This document shows positions 16,428 through 25,164 of a stretch of 64,000 nt of DNA, one piece after another. The stretch is from assembly GCF_004361855.1 (NCBI RefSeq), contig NZ_SNWQ01000026.1, forward strand, positions 1-64,000, given 5' to 3'. The DNA is from Kribbella caucasensis (GTDB taxonomy: Bacteria; Actinomycetota; Actinomycetes; Propionibacteriales; Kribbellaceae). Both the position numbers and the translations under genes were made by a program. How positions within the stretch are numbered: position 1 is the stretch's first letter; each line of letters begins with the position of its first letter. The notes beneath the pieces are model-generated. The model saw only the letters and a list, made by a program, of their open reading frames with translations. It was not told where the DNA came from and ran no database searches.

Positions 16428-18451
16428 TCTGTGACGGATCCTTCCGTGGGTCCGGCCTGGCGTTGCCGCCGGACCAGATTGATGACGACGGCAACAATTA
16501 GCAAACCGATTCCGGTCGCGATGGTTACGGGGGCGAGGTACAGCAGGAGTGCGGCGGAAGGCACACACAATGCCCGTTCGATCCAGCCGGCGCCAGTCAC
16601 GATCCAGCCACCGGTCACGACGGCCAGCGCGGCGACGGCCAGCGCGGACACCACCAGCGTCCACAGCATGCCGACGAAGTTGCCCTGGCCGAGCAGGGAC
16701 GCCCCGTTGTCGGTCAGCACGAACGCGAACGGCACCAGGAACGCGGGCAGCGTGTACTTCCACGCCTGCCACATCGTCGGCATCACCTTGCCGCCGGTGA
16801 TGGCGGACGTGGCCACCGCCGCCAGCGCGGTCGGCGGCGACACCTCGGACAGCACGGCGTAGTAGAAGATGAACATGTACGCCTCGGCCTGGGTGACGCC
16901 GAGCTGGATCAGCGCCGGCGCGATGATCACGGCCGCGATGATGAACGACGCCGTCACCGGTACGGCGAGCCCGAGCACCAGCACTGCGAACGCGGACAAC
17001 ACCACCGTCAGGATCAGTACGACGGTGTGGTTGTCGGTCAACCCGCGAGCCGCCTCCACGATGATCTCGGCCAGGTTGAGCCCGAGTCCCGTCTGCGTGG
17101 TCACCGCGACGATCACGCCTGCGGTCGCACACGTCGCCGCCACCGGCAGAACCGAACGGGTGCCCTGGGCAAGCGCCTTGAACAACGGGCCGGGAGTCAG
17201 CCGGTGCTCGCGGTCCAGGAACGACAACGCGAGCTGGATGATCACGGCGTACACGACGGCCTTGAACGGCGGGACGTCGATGGCCATGAAGCCGACGATC
17301 ACGAACAGCGAGAGGAAGTGGTACCCGAACCGCAGCAACAGCTTCCAGGCGGACTGGATCGACGCCGGCTCGGTCGACGTGGTGCCGTGCCGGCGGGCGT
17401 CGATCTCGATCGCGAGCAGGATGCCGAGGTAGTACAGGATCGTCGGGATCACCGCGTAGCCGAGCACGGTCAGGTACGAGACCTGGAGGAACTCCGCGAT
17501 GATGAACGCGGCCGCACCCAGCGTCGGGGGCGACAGGATCGCGCCGATACCGGCGGCCGCGAGCATCCCGCCGGCCGGTTCGGCCGGATACCCGGCCCGG
17601 CGCAGGATCGGCCAGGACACGGTGCCCAACGACACCGCGGTCGCCGTCCCCGAACCCGACACGCTGCCGAGCAGGAACCCCGCGAGCGTCACGGTCCGCC
17701 CCGGCGCAGTACGGCTGCGTTTGAAGGCGGCGAACGACAGGTCGATGAAGAATTTGCCGGCGCCGGAGTAGTCGAGCACCGCGCCGTAGATGGTGAACAG
17801 GACGATGTAGCTGGCCGCGACGTTCAGCGGGGTGCCGTAGAACCCGGCGGTGCCCATCGTGAACTGCGCGATGATCGCGTCGAAGTTGAACCCTTGGTGG
17901 GCCAGCGACCACTGGTACGGGAGATAGCCGCCGTAGTACGCGTACGCGATGAACAGCAGGCTGAAGAGCGGCAGCACCCACCCCGTCGTACGGCGGCATG
18001 CCTCGAGCAACAAGATCAGCAGGATCGCGCCGGCGACCACGTCGAGAGAGGTCGGCGCCTGGCGGCGTTCGAGGAAGCCGTCGAAGTCGCGCAACGGGTA
18101 GAGACAGACGACCAGCGCGACCAGGGCCAGCGCCCAGTCCAGCAGACCCGGGTCGTCATGCGTCCGACCCTTCAACGGGTTGACGAAGGCCGGCACCTTC
18201 CAGCCCCGGTAGCACAACAACGTGATCGGGAGGACCGCTGCGAGAAAGATCACTAAATAGAACTGCGTGCCCTGCGCCAGCGGGAAGAACACCTGCAGCA
18301 GCACGCCCACGCTGATCACGGCGCACCACGCCGAGATGACCAGATCCAGGGCAGGGCGAAGCCGCCGAGCTGGCCTCTCTTGCTCGAACTCGGCTACTTC
18401 GGACTCGGAGAGCGCGGCAGAGCCGCCCCCCGTGTTGATACCGACAGTCAT
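16424..18451 (-). CDS. TRAP transporter permease, fused 4TM/12TM (DctQM type)
   Basis: A 675-residue integral membrane protein combining the small (4TM) and large (12TM) TRAP permease subunits, as is normal for TAXI systems. About 16 hydrophobic helices are seen, and the large-subunit signature LLGSVSGSGTATAVSLGTVSWPIL-like region is followed by GGMLAAAGIGAILSPPTLGA. It imports the anion presented by the TAXI lipoprotein using an ion gradient. ATG 18451 is divergent from the response-regulator gene (117 bp). Confidence 0.93.
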   Translation of the reverse strand: MTVGINTGGGSAALSESEVAEFEQERPARRLRPALDLVISAWCAVISVGVLLQVFFPLAQGTQFYLVIFLAAVLPITLLCYRGWKVPAFVNPLKGRTHDDPGLLDWALALVALVVCLYPLRDFDGFLERRQAPTSLDVVAGAILLILLLEACRRTTGWVLPLFSLLFIAYAYYGGYLPYQWSLAHQGFNFDAIIAQFTMGTAGFYGTPLNVAASYIVLFTIYGAVLDYSGAGKFFIDLSFAAFKRSRTAPGRTVTLAGFLLGSVSGSGTATAVSLGTVSWPILRRAGYPAEPAGGMLAAAGIGAILSPPTLGAAAFIIAEFLQVSYLTVLGYAVIPTILYYLGILLAIEIDARRHGTTSTEPASIQSAWKLLLRFGYHFLSLFVIVGFMAIDVPPFKAVVYAVIIQLALSFLDREHRLTPGPLFKALAQGTRSVLPVAATCATAGVIVAVTTQTGLGLNLAEIIVEAARGLTDNHTVVLILTVVLSAFAVLVLGLAVPVTASFIIAAVIIAPALIQLGVTQAEAYMFIFYYAVLSEVSPPTALAAVATSAITGGKVMPTMWQAWKYTLPAFLVPFAFVLTDNGASLLGQGNFVGMLWTLVVSALAVAALAVVTGGWIVTGAGWIERALCVPSAALLLYLAPVTIATGIGLLIVAVVINLVRRQRQAGPTEGSVTE

Positions 18452-18568
18452 CGACCGGTTCCCTCCTGTGGTCGAAGGCTAATGTCGGCGACCACTCCAT
18501 GGAGTCGCGTGATTACGTCTTTACCAAGATCTGATACAGATGAGCGCCTCCTGCCCTACGATCTCGGC

Positions 18569-19234
18569 ATGAGCGGCGCCGTCAGGATTCTGTTGGTCGA
18601 GGACGATCTCGATATCGCGAACGCTCTGATACCTGCGTTGCGCCGGTACGGGCTGATGGTGACGCATGTCCGGACGGCCGCGGACGCGCTCGCCGCGGAC
18701 CCCGGCGACCTGGTCCTGCTGGACCTCGGCCTGCCGGACGGCGACGGCATCAACGTCTGCCGGCAGATCCGTACGGTGTCGGACGTCCCGGTGATCGCGG
18801 TGACGGCGCGCGGCGAGGCCGCCGACCGGGTCCGCGGTCTGCGCAGTGGCGCCGACGACTACGTGGTGAAGCCGTTCGCCATCTCCGAACTACTCGCCCG
18901 GATCGACGCGGTGCTGCGCCGGACCGGGCTGCTGCAGCCCCGCCCCCGGGTGACCGTCGGCGACCTGACCGTGGACATCGAGGCACGAACCGTCCAGGTC
19001 GCGGACAAGCCCATCAGCCTGACTCGCAAGGAGTTCGACGTGCTAGCTGTGCTGGCCGCGCACCACGGCCGGGTGGTGCCGCGCGAACAGGTCGCCCTGT
19101 ATGCGTGGCAGTCAGTCTTCGAGGCGTCCTCGCGGACGATGGACGTCCACGTCGCGAGCCTGCGGGCCAAGCTCGGCCGGCCGGAACTCGTCCAGACCAT
19201 CCGCGGCGTCGGTTACCGCCTGGGCTCGGACTGA
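18569..19234 (+). CDS. OmpR-family response regulator
   Basis: A 221-residue two-component regulator. The receiver domain has acidic pocket ED (11-12), phospho-acceptor Asp52 (LLDLGLPDGDG), Thr79 and Lys101 (VVKPF). The C-terminal winged helix ends with MDVHVASLRAKLGRPELVQTIRGVGYRLG. It is followed by its kinase after 3 bp and is divergent from the TAXI-TRAP genes, which it most likely controls, as TctD does for tricarboxylate carriers. Confidence 0.93.
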   Translation: MSGAVRILLVEDDLDIANALIPALRRYGLMVTHVRTAADALAADPGDLVLLDLGLPDGDGINVCRQIRTVSDVPVIAVTARGEAADRVRGLRSGADDYVVKPFAISELLARIDAVLRRTGLLQPRPRVTVGDLTVDIEARTVQVADKPISLTRKEFDVLAVLAAHHGRVVPREQVALYAWQSVFEASSRTMDVHVASLRAKLGRPELVQTIRGVGYRLGSD

Positions 19235-19237
19235 CCG

Positions 19238-20608
19238 TTGCGCCGTCGCCTGCTGCAGTCCCTTGTTCCGATGGTCGTGATCCTGGCCATCGTCGCCGCC
19301 GTACCGCTCGCCAACTACATCGCGACCAGCACGTCCCGGACGCTGTTCCTTTCCCGCAGCAACGACGCGGACTGGTTCGCCACGATGGCGGAGTCGCCGC
19401 TGCAGTCCGGTGACATCGCCAGCCTGCGCGAGCTCGCGGTCCGCTACCACCAGCTCTACAACACCCCGGTGTTCGTAGTGGACGTCGACCGCCGGGTGAT
19501 CGCCACCTCCCGGTCCGGAGTCGACGTGAAGGCGCCCGACCTAAAGGTCGCGCTGGACAGCACCCTGGCCGGCCGGCTGCCCGCCGAACCGCCCGCGCTG
19601 TGGCCGTGGCGGACCGGCGAGATGGTCGTCGCCCGCCCCGTGGTGAACAACGGCCGCGTCCTCGGCGCCGCCGTACTGCGGGTCCCCACCGAGAAGGGCC
19701 GGGACCAGGTCGAGCGAGGGCTGCTCCTGTTGCTCGGAGGTCTGCTGATCGCCATCGGCGCGGTCGTCATCGGCATCGTCCGCCCGATCACCCGCTGGGT
19801 GCTGCGGCCGCTGAACGACCTCGACAACGCGACCCACCAGATCACCCGTGGCGCACTGGATACGCGGGTGTCGACGGACGGCCGTGCGCCAGAGCTGCGC
19901 CGACTGGGTGACAGCTTCAACTCGATGGCGCTGAGCCTGCACCAGGCCCGGCAGCGCGAGCGGGAGTTCGTCGCCGACGCGTCCCACCAGCTCCGTACGC
20001 CGCTCACGTCGGCGCGGATCCACATCGAGGGTCTGTCCCGGTTGTCCCCGACGGCGCGGTTCGCGCTCAGCGACATCGACCGGCTCGGCCGGATCGTCCA
20101 GCGGCTGTCCCGGCTGGCCGGTTCGGACCGCCCAGGCGATATCGAGGGCAGCGAAGCGCCGCTGGACCTGGCCCAGGCAGTGAAGGAGCGGCTGGTCGGC
20201 TGGAAGGCCGTGTACGCCGCTGACGACCTGGAGCTGATCATCGGCGAAATGGTCCCCGGTGGGGTCGCCGCCGAACTCGAGGTGGACGACATCCTCGACG
20301 TACTGCTCGACAACGCCTCCAAGTACGGCGCGCCGCCGGTCGAGGTGTCGGTCACCCGGGACGGCACCGAGGTCGTCATGTCGGTCCGGGATCACGGGCT
20401 CGGGCTGGGTTCGCGCGATCTGAAGAAGGTCGGCGAGCGCTTCTGGCGGAGCGCGCACCACCGGGAGATGCCAGGCACCGGACTCGGCCTGGCAATCGTC
20501 CGCTCCGAGGCAGCCCGCGTCGGCGGCCGCGTAGTAGCCCGCCCCCCGATCGGCGGCGGCCTCGTGATCGAAGTCCGAGTCCCCCTGATCGACGACTACG
20601 AAGACTGA
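19238..20608 (+). CDS. Sensor histidine kinase
   Basis: A 456-residue membrane kinase with TM1 at about 8-28, an extracytoplasmic sensor domain (about 30-160), TM2 at 161-183 and HAMP. The dimerisation helix carries the phospho-acceptor His250 (FVADASHQLRTPLTS), and the ATPase has N box DNASKYG, G1 box DHGLGLG and G2 box GTGLGLAIV. Start is TTG 19238, three bases after the regulator's stop. The extracellular sensor may read the TAXI ligand directly or the loaded binding protein. Confidence 0.92.
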   Translation: MRRRLLQSLVPMVVILAIVAAVPLANYIATSTSRTLFLSRSNDADWFATMAESPLQSGDIASLRELAVRYHQLYNTPVFVVDVDRRVIATSRSGVDVKAPDLKVALDSTLAGRLPAEPPALWPWRTGEMVVARPVVNNGRVLGAAVLRVPTEKGRDQVERGLLLLLGGLLIAIGAVVIGIVRPITRWVLRPLNDLDNATHQITRGALDTRVSTDGRAPELRRLGDSFNSMALSLHQARQREREFVADASHQLRTPLTSARIHIEGLSRLSPTARFALSDIDRLGRIVQRLSRLAGSDRPGDIEGSEAPLDLAQAVKERLVGWKAVYAADDLELIIGEMVPGGVAAELEVDDILDVLLDNASKYGAPPVEVSVTRDGTEVVMSVRDHGLGLGSRDLKKVGERFWRSAHHREMPGTGLGLAIVRSEAARVGGRVVARPPIGGGLVIEVRVPLIDDYED

Positions 20609-20623
20609 TCCCAACCCGGGCGA

Positions 20624-21616
20624 TCAGATGTGGTTGTTCTTGTACCAGCGTTCGGCGGCTGGGTGGAGGGGGATCGGCATGGTGGCGATCGCCGATCGGG
20701 CGTCCAGCGAACCGGCTTCGGGGTGGATGGCCATCAGGTCGGTCTGGCGGCGGAACATCGTGTTCAGGGTCCACCAGGCCCATGAGTCGGACAGGCCGCG
20801 GCGGGCCAGCAGGTAGTTCGGGATCGACAGGGTCGGCACCGAGGCGGACAGCGAGTAGACCGACGGCGGGATCGACGACAGCACATAACCGCCGAACCGC
20901 TGGTTGGCCAGCTTCTGCGCGGCGCCACCGATGTCGACCAGCCGGAACCCGAGGGACTGCAGTTCCTGAATCGGCTTGGTCGGCAGACCGCCACTCCAGA
21001 TCAGCGCGTCGACGCCCTTCTTCGGGTCCTTCATCCGGTCCCTGAGCGCCTGAACGGCGGTCTCCAGACCGTAGTGATGCGGTTTGACCTTGATACCCGC
21101 GGTGCCGAGGATCCGCTCCGCGACCACCCGGGTGCCGGAGTTCTTCGGGCCGATGCTTACGTCCCGATCCTTGAGGTCCTTCAGTTGGTCGATGTCGGAG
21201 CCGGTCGGCACCACCACGTGCACGTAGTTGTCGTACACCCGGGCCAGTGCGCTGAAGCGGAGCGCGCCGGAGGCGAACTGGGTCCCGGGTGCACCCTCCC
21301 AGGCGTCCAGCGCGGAGTCGGACAGGCTGAACCCGACGTCGGCGTTCCCGACCGCGAGCATCTTCAGGTTCTGCACCGAGCCCTCGGTCGGGAGCGGCGT
21401 CATCGCCACCCCGGTCACCTCGCTGACCAGCTTCGCCAGGCCGGCGCCGTACACGTTGTACACCCCGCCCGCGTTGCCGGTGGCGAATTTGGCCGGGCCG
21501 GCCGGAGCGGGCTCGTCCGAGCGGCCGCGCGAGCAGCCCGGCGTCACCATGGCCGCCGCAGCCGCGGCTCCGAGCCCGAGCACGCTCCGTCGATTCAGCT
21601 GGCGGGGACGATCCAT
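20624..21616 (-). CDS. Second TAXI-family solute-binding lipoprotein (orphan)
   Basis: A 330-residue TAXI protein with no permease of its own nearby. The N terminus has a twin-arginine motif (NRRSVLGLG), a hydrophobic stretch and a lipobox-like VTPGC, so Tat-exported lipoprotein is likely. The family opening KFATGNAGGVYNVYGAGLAKLV is present in part. It ends 15 bp from the kinase gene, convergent to it. It could feed the fused permease at 16424-18451 or act as the kinase's periplasmic co-sensor. Start ATG 21616; a TTG at 21625 is an alternative. Confidence 0.88.
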   Translation of the reverse strand: MDRPRQLNRRSVLGLGAAAAAAMVTPGCSRGRSDEPAPAGPAKFATGNAGGVYNVYGAGLAKLVSEVTGVAMTPLPTEGSVQNLKMLAVGNADVGFSLSDSALDAWEGAPGTQFASGALRFSALARVYDNYVHVVVPTGSDIDQLKDLKDRDVSIGPKNSGTRVVAERILGTAGIKVKPHHYGLETAVQALRDRMKDPKKGVDALIWSGGLPTKPIQELQSLGFRLVDIGGAAQKLANQRFGGYVLSSIPPSVYSLSASVPTLSIPNYLLARRGLSDSWAWWTLNTMFRRQTDLMAIHPEAGSLDARSAIATMPIPLHPAAERWYKNNHI

Positions 21617-21732
21617 GGGGGACAACTTAGAGGGCGGGAGGTCCGCACCGGTAGTTTGCCGCCGCGAGCGGGAACGGAGCGCAATCAGCCGAACACCAGG
21701 GAAACTGCGTCTGGACGGGCCCCCGGAGTATG

Positions 21733-21746
21733 TGACAGCGTTGTCA
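21733..21746. promoter_or_regulatory. LacI-type operator before alpha-mannosidase
   Basis: TGACA-GCGT-TGTCA is a 14-bp palindrome fitting the actinobacterial LacI-family consensus TGACANCGNTGTCA. It lies 49 bp upstream of the alpha-mannosidase start. No lacI gene is adjacent, so the repressor would act in trans. Confidence 0.6.
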
Positions 21747-21794
21747 TGCAGTCGGCCCGCTGGGTCGCGGAAAACGTCATCGGAGGATGATTTC

Positions 21795-24700
21795 GTGCAC
21801 GACGATCGACAACTGATCGAGGAGCGGTTGTACCGCGCCCTGCGGGAGCGGATCCGCCCCGCGATCTATGGTGCCTCCGTTCCGCTGGCCATCGAGGTGT
21901 GGCACGCGCCCGGTGAGCCGGTATCGCCCGCCGAGGCGCTCGCCGCGAGCTACGAGCCGGCCGAGATCGGCCTGCCCTGGGGTCCGGCCTGGGGCACCGC
22001 CTGGTTCAAGTTCAGCGGCCAGGTGCCCGCCGAGTGGGCCGGTTCGCAGATCGAGGCCGTGATCGACCTCGGCTTCAGCGGCGGCCCGGGCTTCTCCGCC
22101 GAGGGCCTGATCCACACCACCTCCGGCGTCCCGCTGAAGGGCCTGCACCCGCGGCAGACCTACGCGCCGCTGTCGATCCTCGGCCCGGACGGTACGGCGG
22201 CGTCGGCCGGCGACCGGATCGAGTTCTACGTCGAGGGCGCCGCCAACCCGGAGGTACTGGGGTCGAACGCCTTCGCGCCGACCGACATCGGCAGCAAGCC
22301 GGAGCCGGGCGGCCGGCCGATCTACCGGCTGGCCCGGGCCGACCTGGCCGTCTTCAACCCCGAGGTCTGGGACCTGATCCTCGATCTGGAGGCCCTCGAC
22401 GGCCTGCAGAAGGAGCTTTCGCCGCAGGAGCCGCGCCGCCGCGAGATCCTGCGCGCGCTGAGCCGGGCCCTCGACGCGCTCGACTACGAGAACGTGGCCG
22501 GGACCGCGACGGACGCCCGCGCCCAGCTCACCGACGTACTGAGCCGTCCGGCGCACGCCAGCGCGCACCAGCTCTCCGCGGTCGGCCACGCGCACATCGA
22601 CTCCGCCTGGCTCTGGCCGCTGCGCGAGACCCGCCGCAAGGTGGCCCGCACGGTGTCCAACGTGGCGACCCTCGCGCAGGAGTACCCGGAGCTCGTCTTC
22701 GCGTTCTCGCAGGCGCAGCAGCACGCCTGGGTGAAGGAGAACTACCCCGAGGTGTGGGAGCGGCTGAAGAAGGCCGTTGCCGACGGCACCATCGTCCCGG
22801 TCGGCGGGATGTGGGTGGAGTCCGACACCAACCTGCCCGGCGGCGAGGCGCTGGCCCGGCAGTTCGTGCACGGCAAGCGGTTCTTCCTCGACGAGTACGG
22901 GATCGACACCCAGGAAGTCTGGCTGCCGGACTCGTTCGGCTACACCGCGGCGCTGCCGCAGCTGGTCAAGCTGTCCGGTTCGAAGTGGTTTCTGACCCAG
23001 AAGATCTCCTGGAACAAGGAGAACAAGTTCCCGCATCACACCTTCTGGTGGGAGGGCCTGGACGGGACCCGGGTGTTCACCCACTTCCCGCCGATCGACA
23101 CCTACAACTCCGACCTGTCCGGCCGCGAGCTCGCGCACGCGCAGCGCAACTTCGCCGAGAACGGCGCGGCGACCCGGTCGCTGGTGCCGTTCGGGTACGG
23201 CGACGGCGGTGGCGGCCCCACCCGCGAGTTCGTCGCGACCGCTCGCCGGGTGGCGAACCTGGAGTCCTCGCCGCGGGTGACGATCGAGTCGCCGACCGAG
23301 TTCTTCGCCGCCGCCGAGGAGGAGTACGCCGGGCACGCGCCGGTCTGGTCAGGTGAGCTCTACCTGGAGATCCACCGGGCGACGTACACCTCACAGGCCA
23401 AGACCAAGCAGGGCAACCGGCGCAGCGAACACCTGCTCCGCGAGGCCGAACTGTGGTCCGCCGCGGCGGTACTCGCAGGCAAGCTGGACGCGTACCCGTA
23501 CGAGGAGCTGGACCGGATCTGGAAGGCCGTGCTGCTGAACCAGTTCCACGACATCCTGCCCGGCAGCTCGATCTCGTGGGTGCACCGCGAGGCCGAGGCG
23601 ACGTACGCGCGACTGGCCGAGGAGCTCAACGCCATCATCGCCAAGGCCCAGCAGGCGCTGGCCGGCGAGGGTTCGACCCCGATCGTCTTCAACGCCGCGC
23701 CGCACGCTCGGAACGGTGTCGCCGGTATGGGCGCCGGGGCTGTCTCCACCAATGCGCAGCTCGCGACGATCGACGGCAACATCCTCGACAACGGGCTGAT
23801 CCGCGTCACCGTCGACCAGCGCGGCCTGATCACCAGCCTGTACGACGTGGCGGCCGAGCGCGAGGTCATCGCACCGGGCAGCGCGGCCAACCTGCTGCAA
23901 CTGCACGTGGACACCCCGAACCACTGGGACGCCTGGGACGTCGACTCGTTCTACAAGAACAACGTCCGCGACGTCACCGAGGTGGACACCGTCGACTTCA
24001 GCACCGTCGACGGGGTCGCCACCGTCGTGGTCAAGCGGTCCTTCAACCGGTCCAGCATCACCCAGACGCTGCGGTTGCGGCCGGGCACGAAGCGGGTCGA
24101 CATCGAGACGTCCGTCGATTGGCACGAGTCGGAGAAGTTCCTCAAGGCGGCCTTCCCGGTCGATGTGCACGCCGACCGGTCCGCCTCGGAGACCCAGTTC
24201 GGCCACATCTTCCGGCCGACCCACCAGAACACCTCGTGGGACGCGGCCAAGTTCGAGATCGCGGCCCACCGCTGGGTGCACGTGGGCGAACCCGGGTACG
24301 GCGTTGCCGTGGTCAACGACTCGACGTACGGCCACGACATCAACCGGACGGCGCGCGAAGACGGTGGCACGACCACCACAATCCGTACGTCGCTGATCCG
24401 GGCGCCGCGGTTCCCCGACCCGCAGACCGACCAGGGCGTGCATGTGGTGAACCACGCACTGGTGGTCGGCGCCGGGATCCCCGAGGCGATCGAGGAGGGC
24501 TACCGGATCAACCTGCCGGAGCGGGTCGTCACCGGCGCCGACGGCGTCGAGCCCATCGTTGCTGTGAGCAACAACAACGTGGTGGTCGAGGCGATCAAGC
24601 TGGCCGACGACCAGTCGGGCGACGTGGTTGTTCGGCTGTACGAATCCACCGGCGGCCGCTCCCGCGCGATCGTCACCCCGGGCTTCGCGGCCATCTCGGT

Positions 24701-24815
24701 CGCCGAGGTCGACCTGCTCGAGCGCCACCTGGCCGACCGCGAACTGACCGACGACGGAGTCTCCTTGGAACTCCGCCCCTTCCAGATCCTCACCCTCCGC
24801 TTCAAGCGTTCCTAG
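21795..24815 (+). CDS. Alpha-mannosidase, glycoside hydrolase family 38
   Basis: A 1006-residue cytoplasmic GH38 retaining alpha-mannosidase. The Zn-binding motif HIDSAWLWPLRETRRK and the nucleophile region EVWLPDSFGYTAALPQLVK are clear, and NQFHDILPGSSI provides a further active-site His. Beta-sandwich domains follow to the C terminus. The GTG at 21795 has GGAGG upstream. There is no signal peptide. A LacI-type operator lies 49 bp upstream, so induction by a mannoside is plausible. Confidence 0.95.
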   Translation: MHDDRQLIEERLYRALRERIRPAIYGASVPLAIEVWHAPGEPVSPAEALAASYEPAEIGLPWGPAWGTAWFKFSGQVPAEWAGSQIEAVIDLGFSGGPGFSAEGLIHTTSGVPLKGLHPRQTYAPLSILGPDGTAASAGDRIEFYVEGAANPEVLGSNAFAPTDIGSKPEPGGRPIYRLARADLAVFNPEVWDLILDLEALDGLQKELSPQEPRRREILRALSRALDALDYENVAGTATDARAQLTDVLSRPAHASAHQLSAVGHAHIDSAWLWPLRETRRKVARTVSNVATLAQEYPELVFAFSQAQQHAWVKENYPEVWERLKKAVADGTIVPVGGMWVESDTNLPGGEALARQFVHGKRFFLDEYGIDTQEVWLPDSFGYTAALPQLVKLSGSKWFLTQKISWNKENKFPHHTFWWEGLDGTRVFTHFPPIDTYNSDLSGRELAHAQRNFAENGAATRSLVPFGYGDGGGGPTREFVATARRVANLESSPRVTIESPTEFFAAAEEEYAGHAPVWSGELYLEIHRATYTSQAKTKQGNRRSEHLLREAELWSAAAVLAGKLDAYPYEELDRIWKAVLLNQFHDILPGSSISWVHREAEATYARLAEELNAIIAKAQQALAGEGSTPIVFNAAPHARNGVAGMGAGAVSTNAQLATIDGNILDNGLIRVTVDQRGLITSLYDVAAEREVIAPGSAANLLQLHVDTPNHWDAWDVDSFYKNNVRDVTEVDTVDFSTVDGVATVVVKRSFNRSSITQTLRLRPGTKRVDIETSVDWHESEKFLKAAFPVDVHADRSASETQFGHIFRPTHQNTSWDAAKFEIAAHRWVHVGEPGYGVAVVNDSTYGHDINRTAREDGGTTTTIRTSLIRAPRFPDPQTDQGVHVVNHALVVGAGIPEAIEEGYRINLPERVVTGADGVEPIVAVSNNNVVVEAIKLADDQSGDVVVRLYESTGGRSRAIVTPGFAAISVAEVDLLERHLADRELTDDGVSLELRPFQILTLRFKRS

Positions 24816-25164
24816 CACCACCCCAAGGGACCCGGTCGGAAGCCGGGGACCACAGGCGGCAGCGCCACTCCGCCCGCGGTCCCCACTCCCGACCCCCGGC
24901 AACCACGGCTGCGGCCAGCAGCAACAGTCGACGCGGCCTCATGATTGCGCGGCTGTTGCGACGATCTGGGCGCCTGCCCGAAGGCTGGTGCCGTCGCAGC
25001 GATCCGGGCCGCCAGTTGGTCCACGCCACCTGGCCTTGATCCGGCCCACGCGGATCAGCTCCCCAGGCTTGTTGCCGCACTGGCCGCCTACGACGCCTCG
25101 TGAGTTCACCGTCCTGACGTAGCGTTGTCGTACCGACTTTGGTTCGCGGATCGGGAGGTGGCCA
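24816..25164. other. Intergenic region, possible gene remnant
   Basis: No complete gene is supported. A short open stretch on the plus strand ending with TGA at 25101 reads DPAHADQLPRLVAALAAYDAS at its end, which looks like a genuine protein C terminus, but no credible start or domain precedes it. It may be the tail of a decayed gene. The last 20 bases carry the P450 ribosome-binding site. Confidence 0.4.

Noticed and set aside
21777..23336. 519-residue open frame antisense to the alpha-mannosidase
   Set aside because: High-GC DNA keeps antisense frames open; its composition (Arg/Gly/Val-rich, no domain) is that of a shadow of the GH38 gene.
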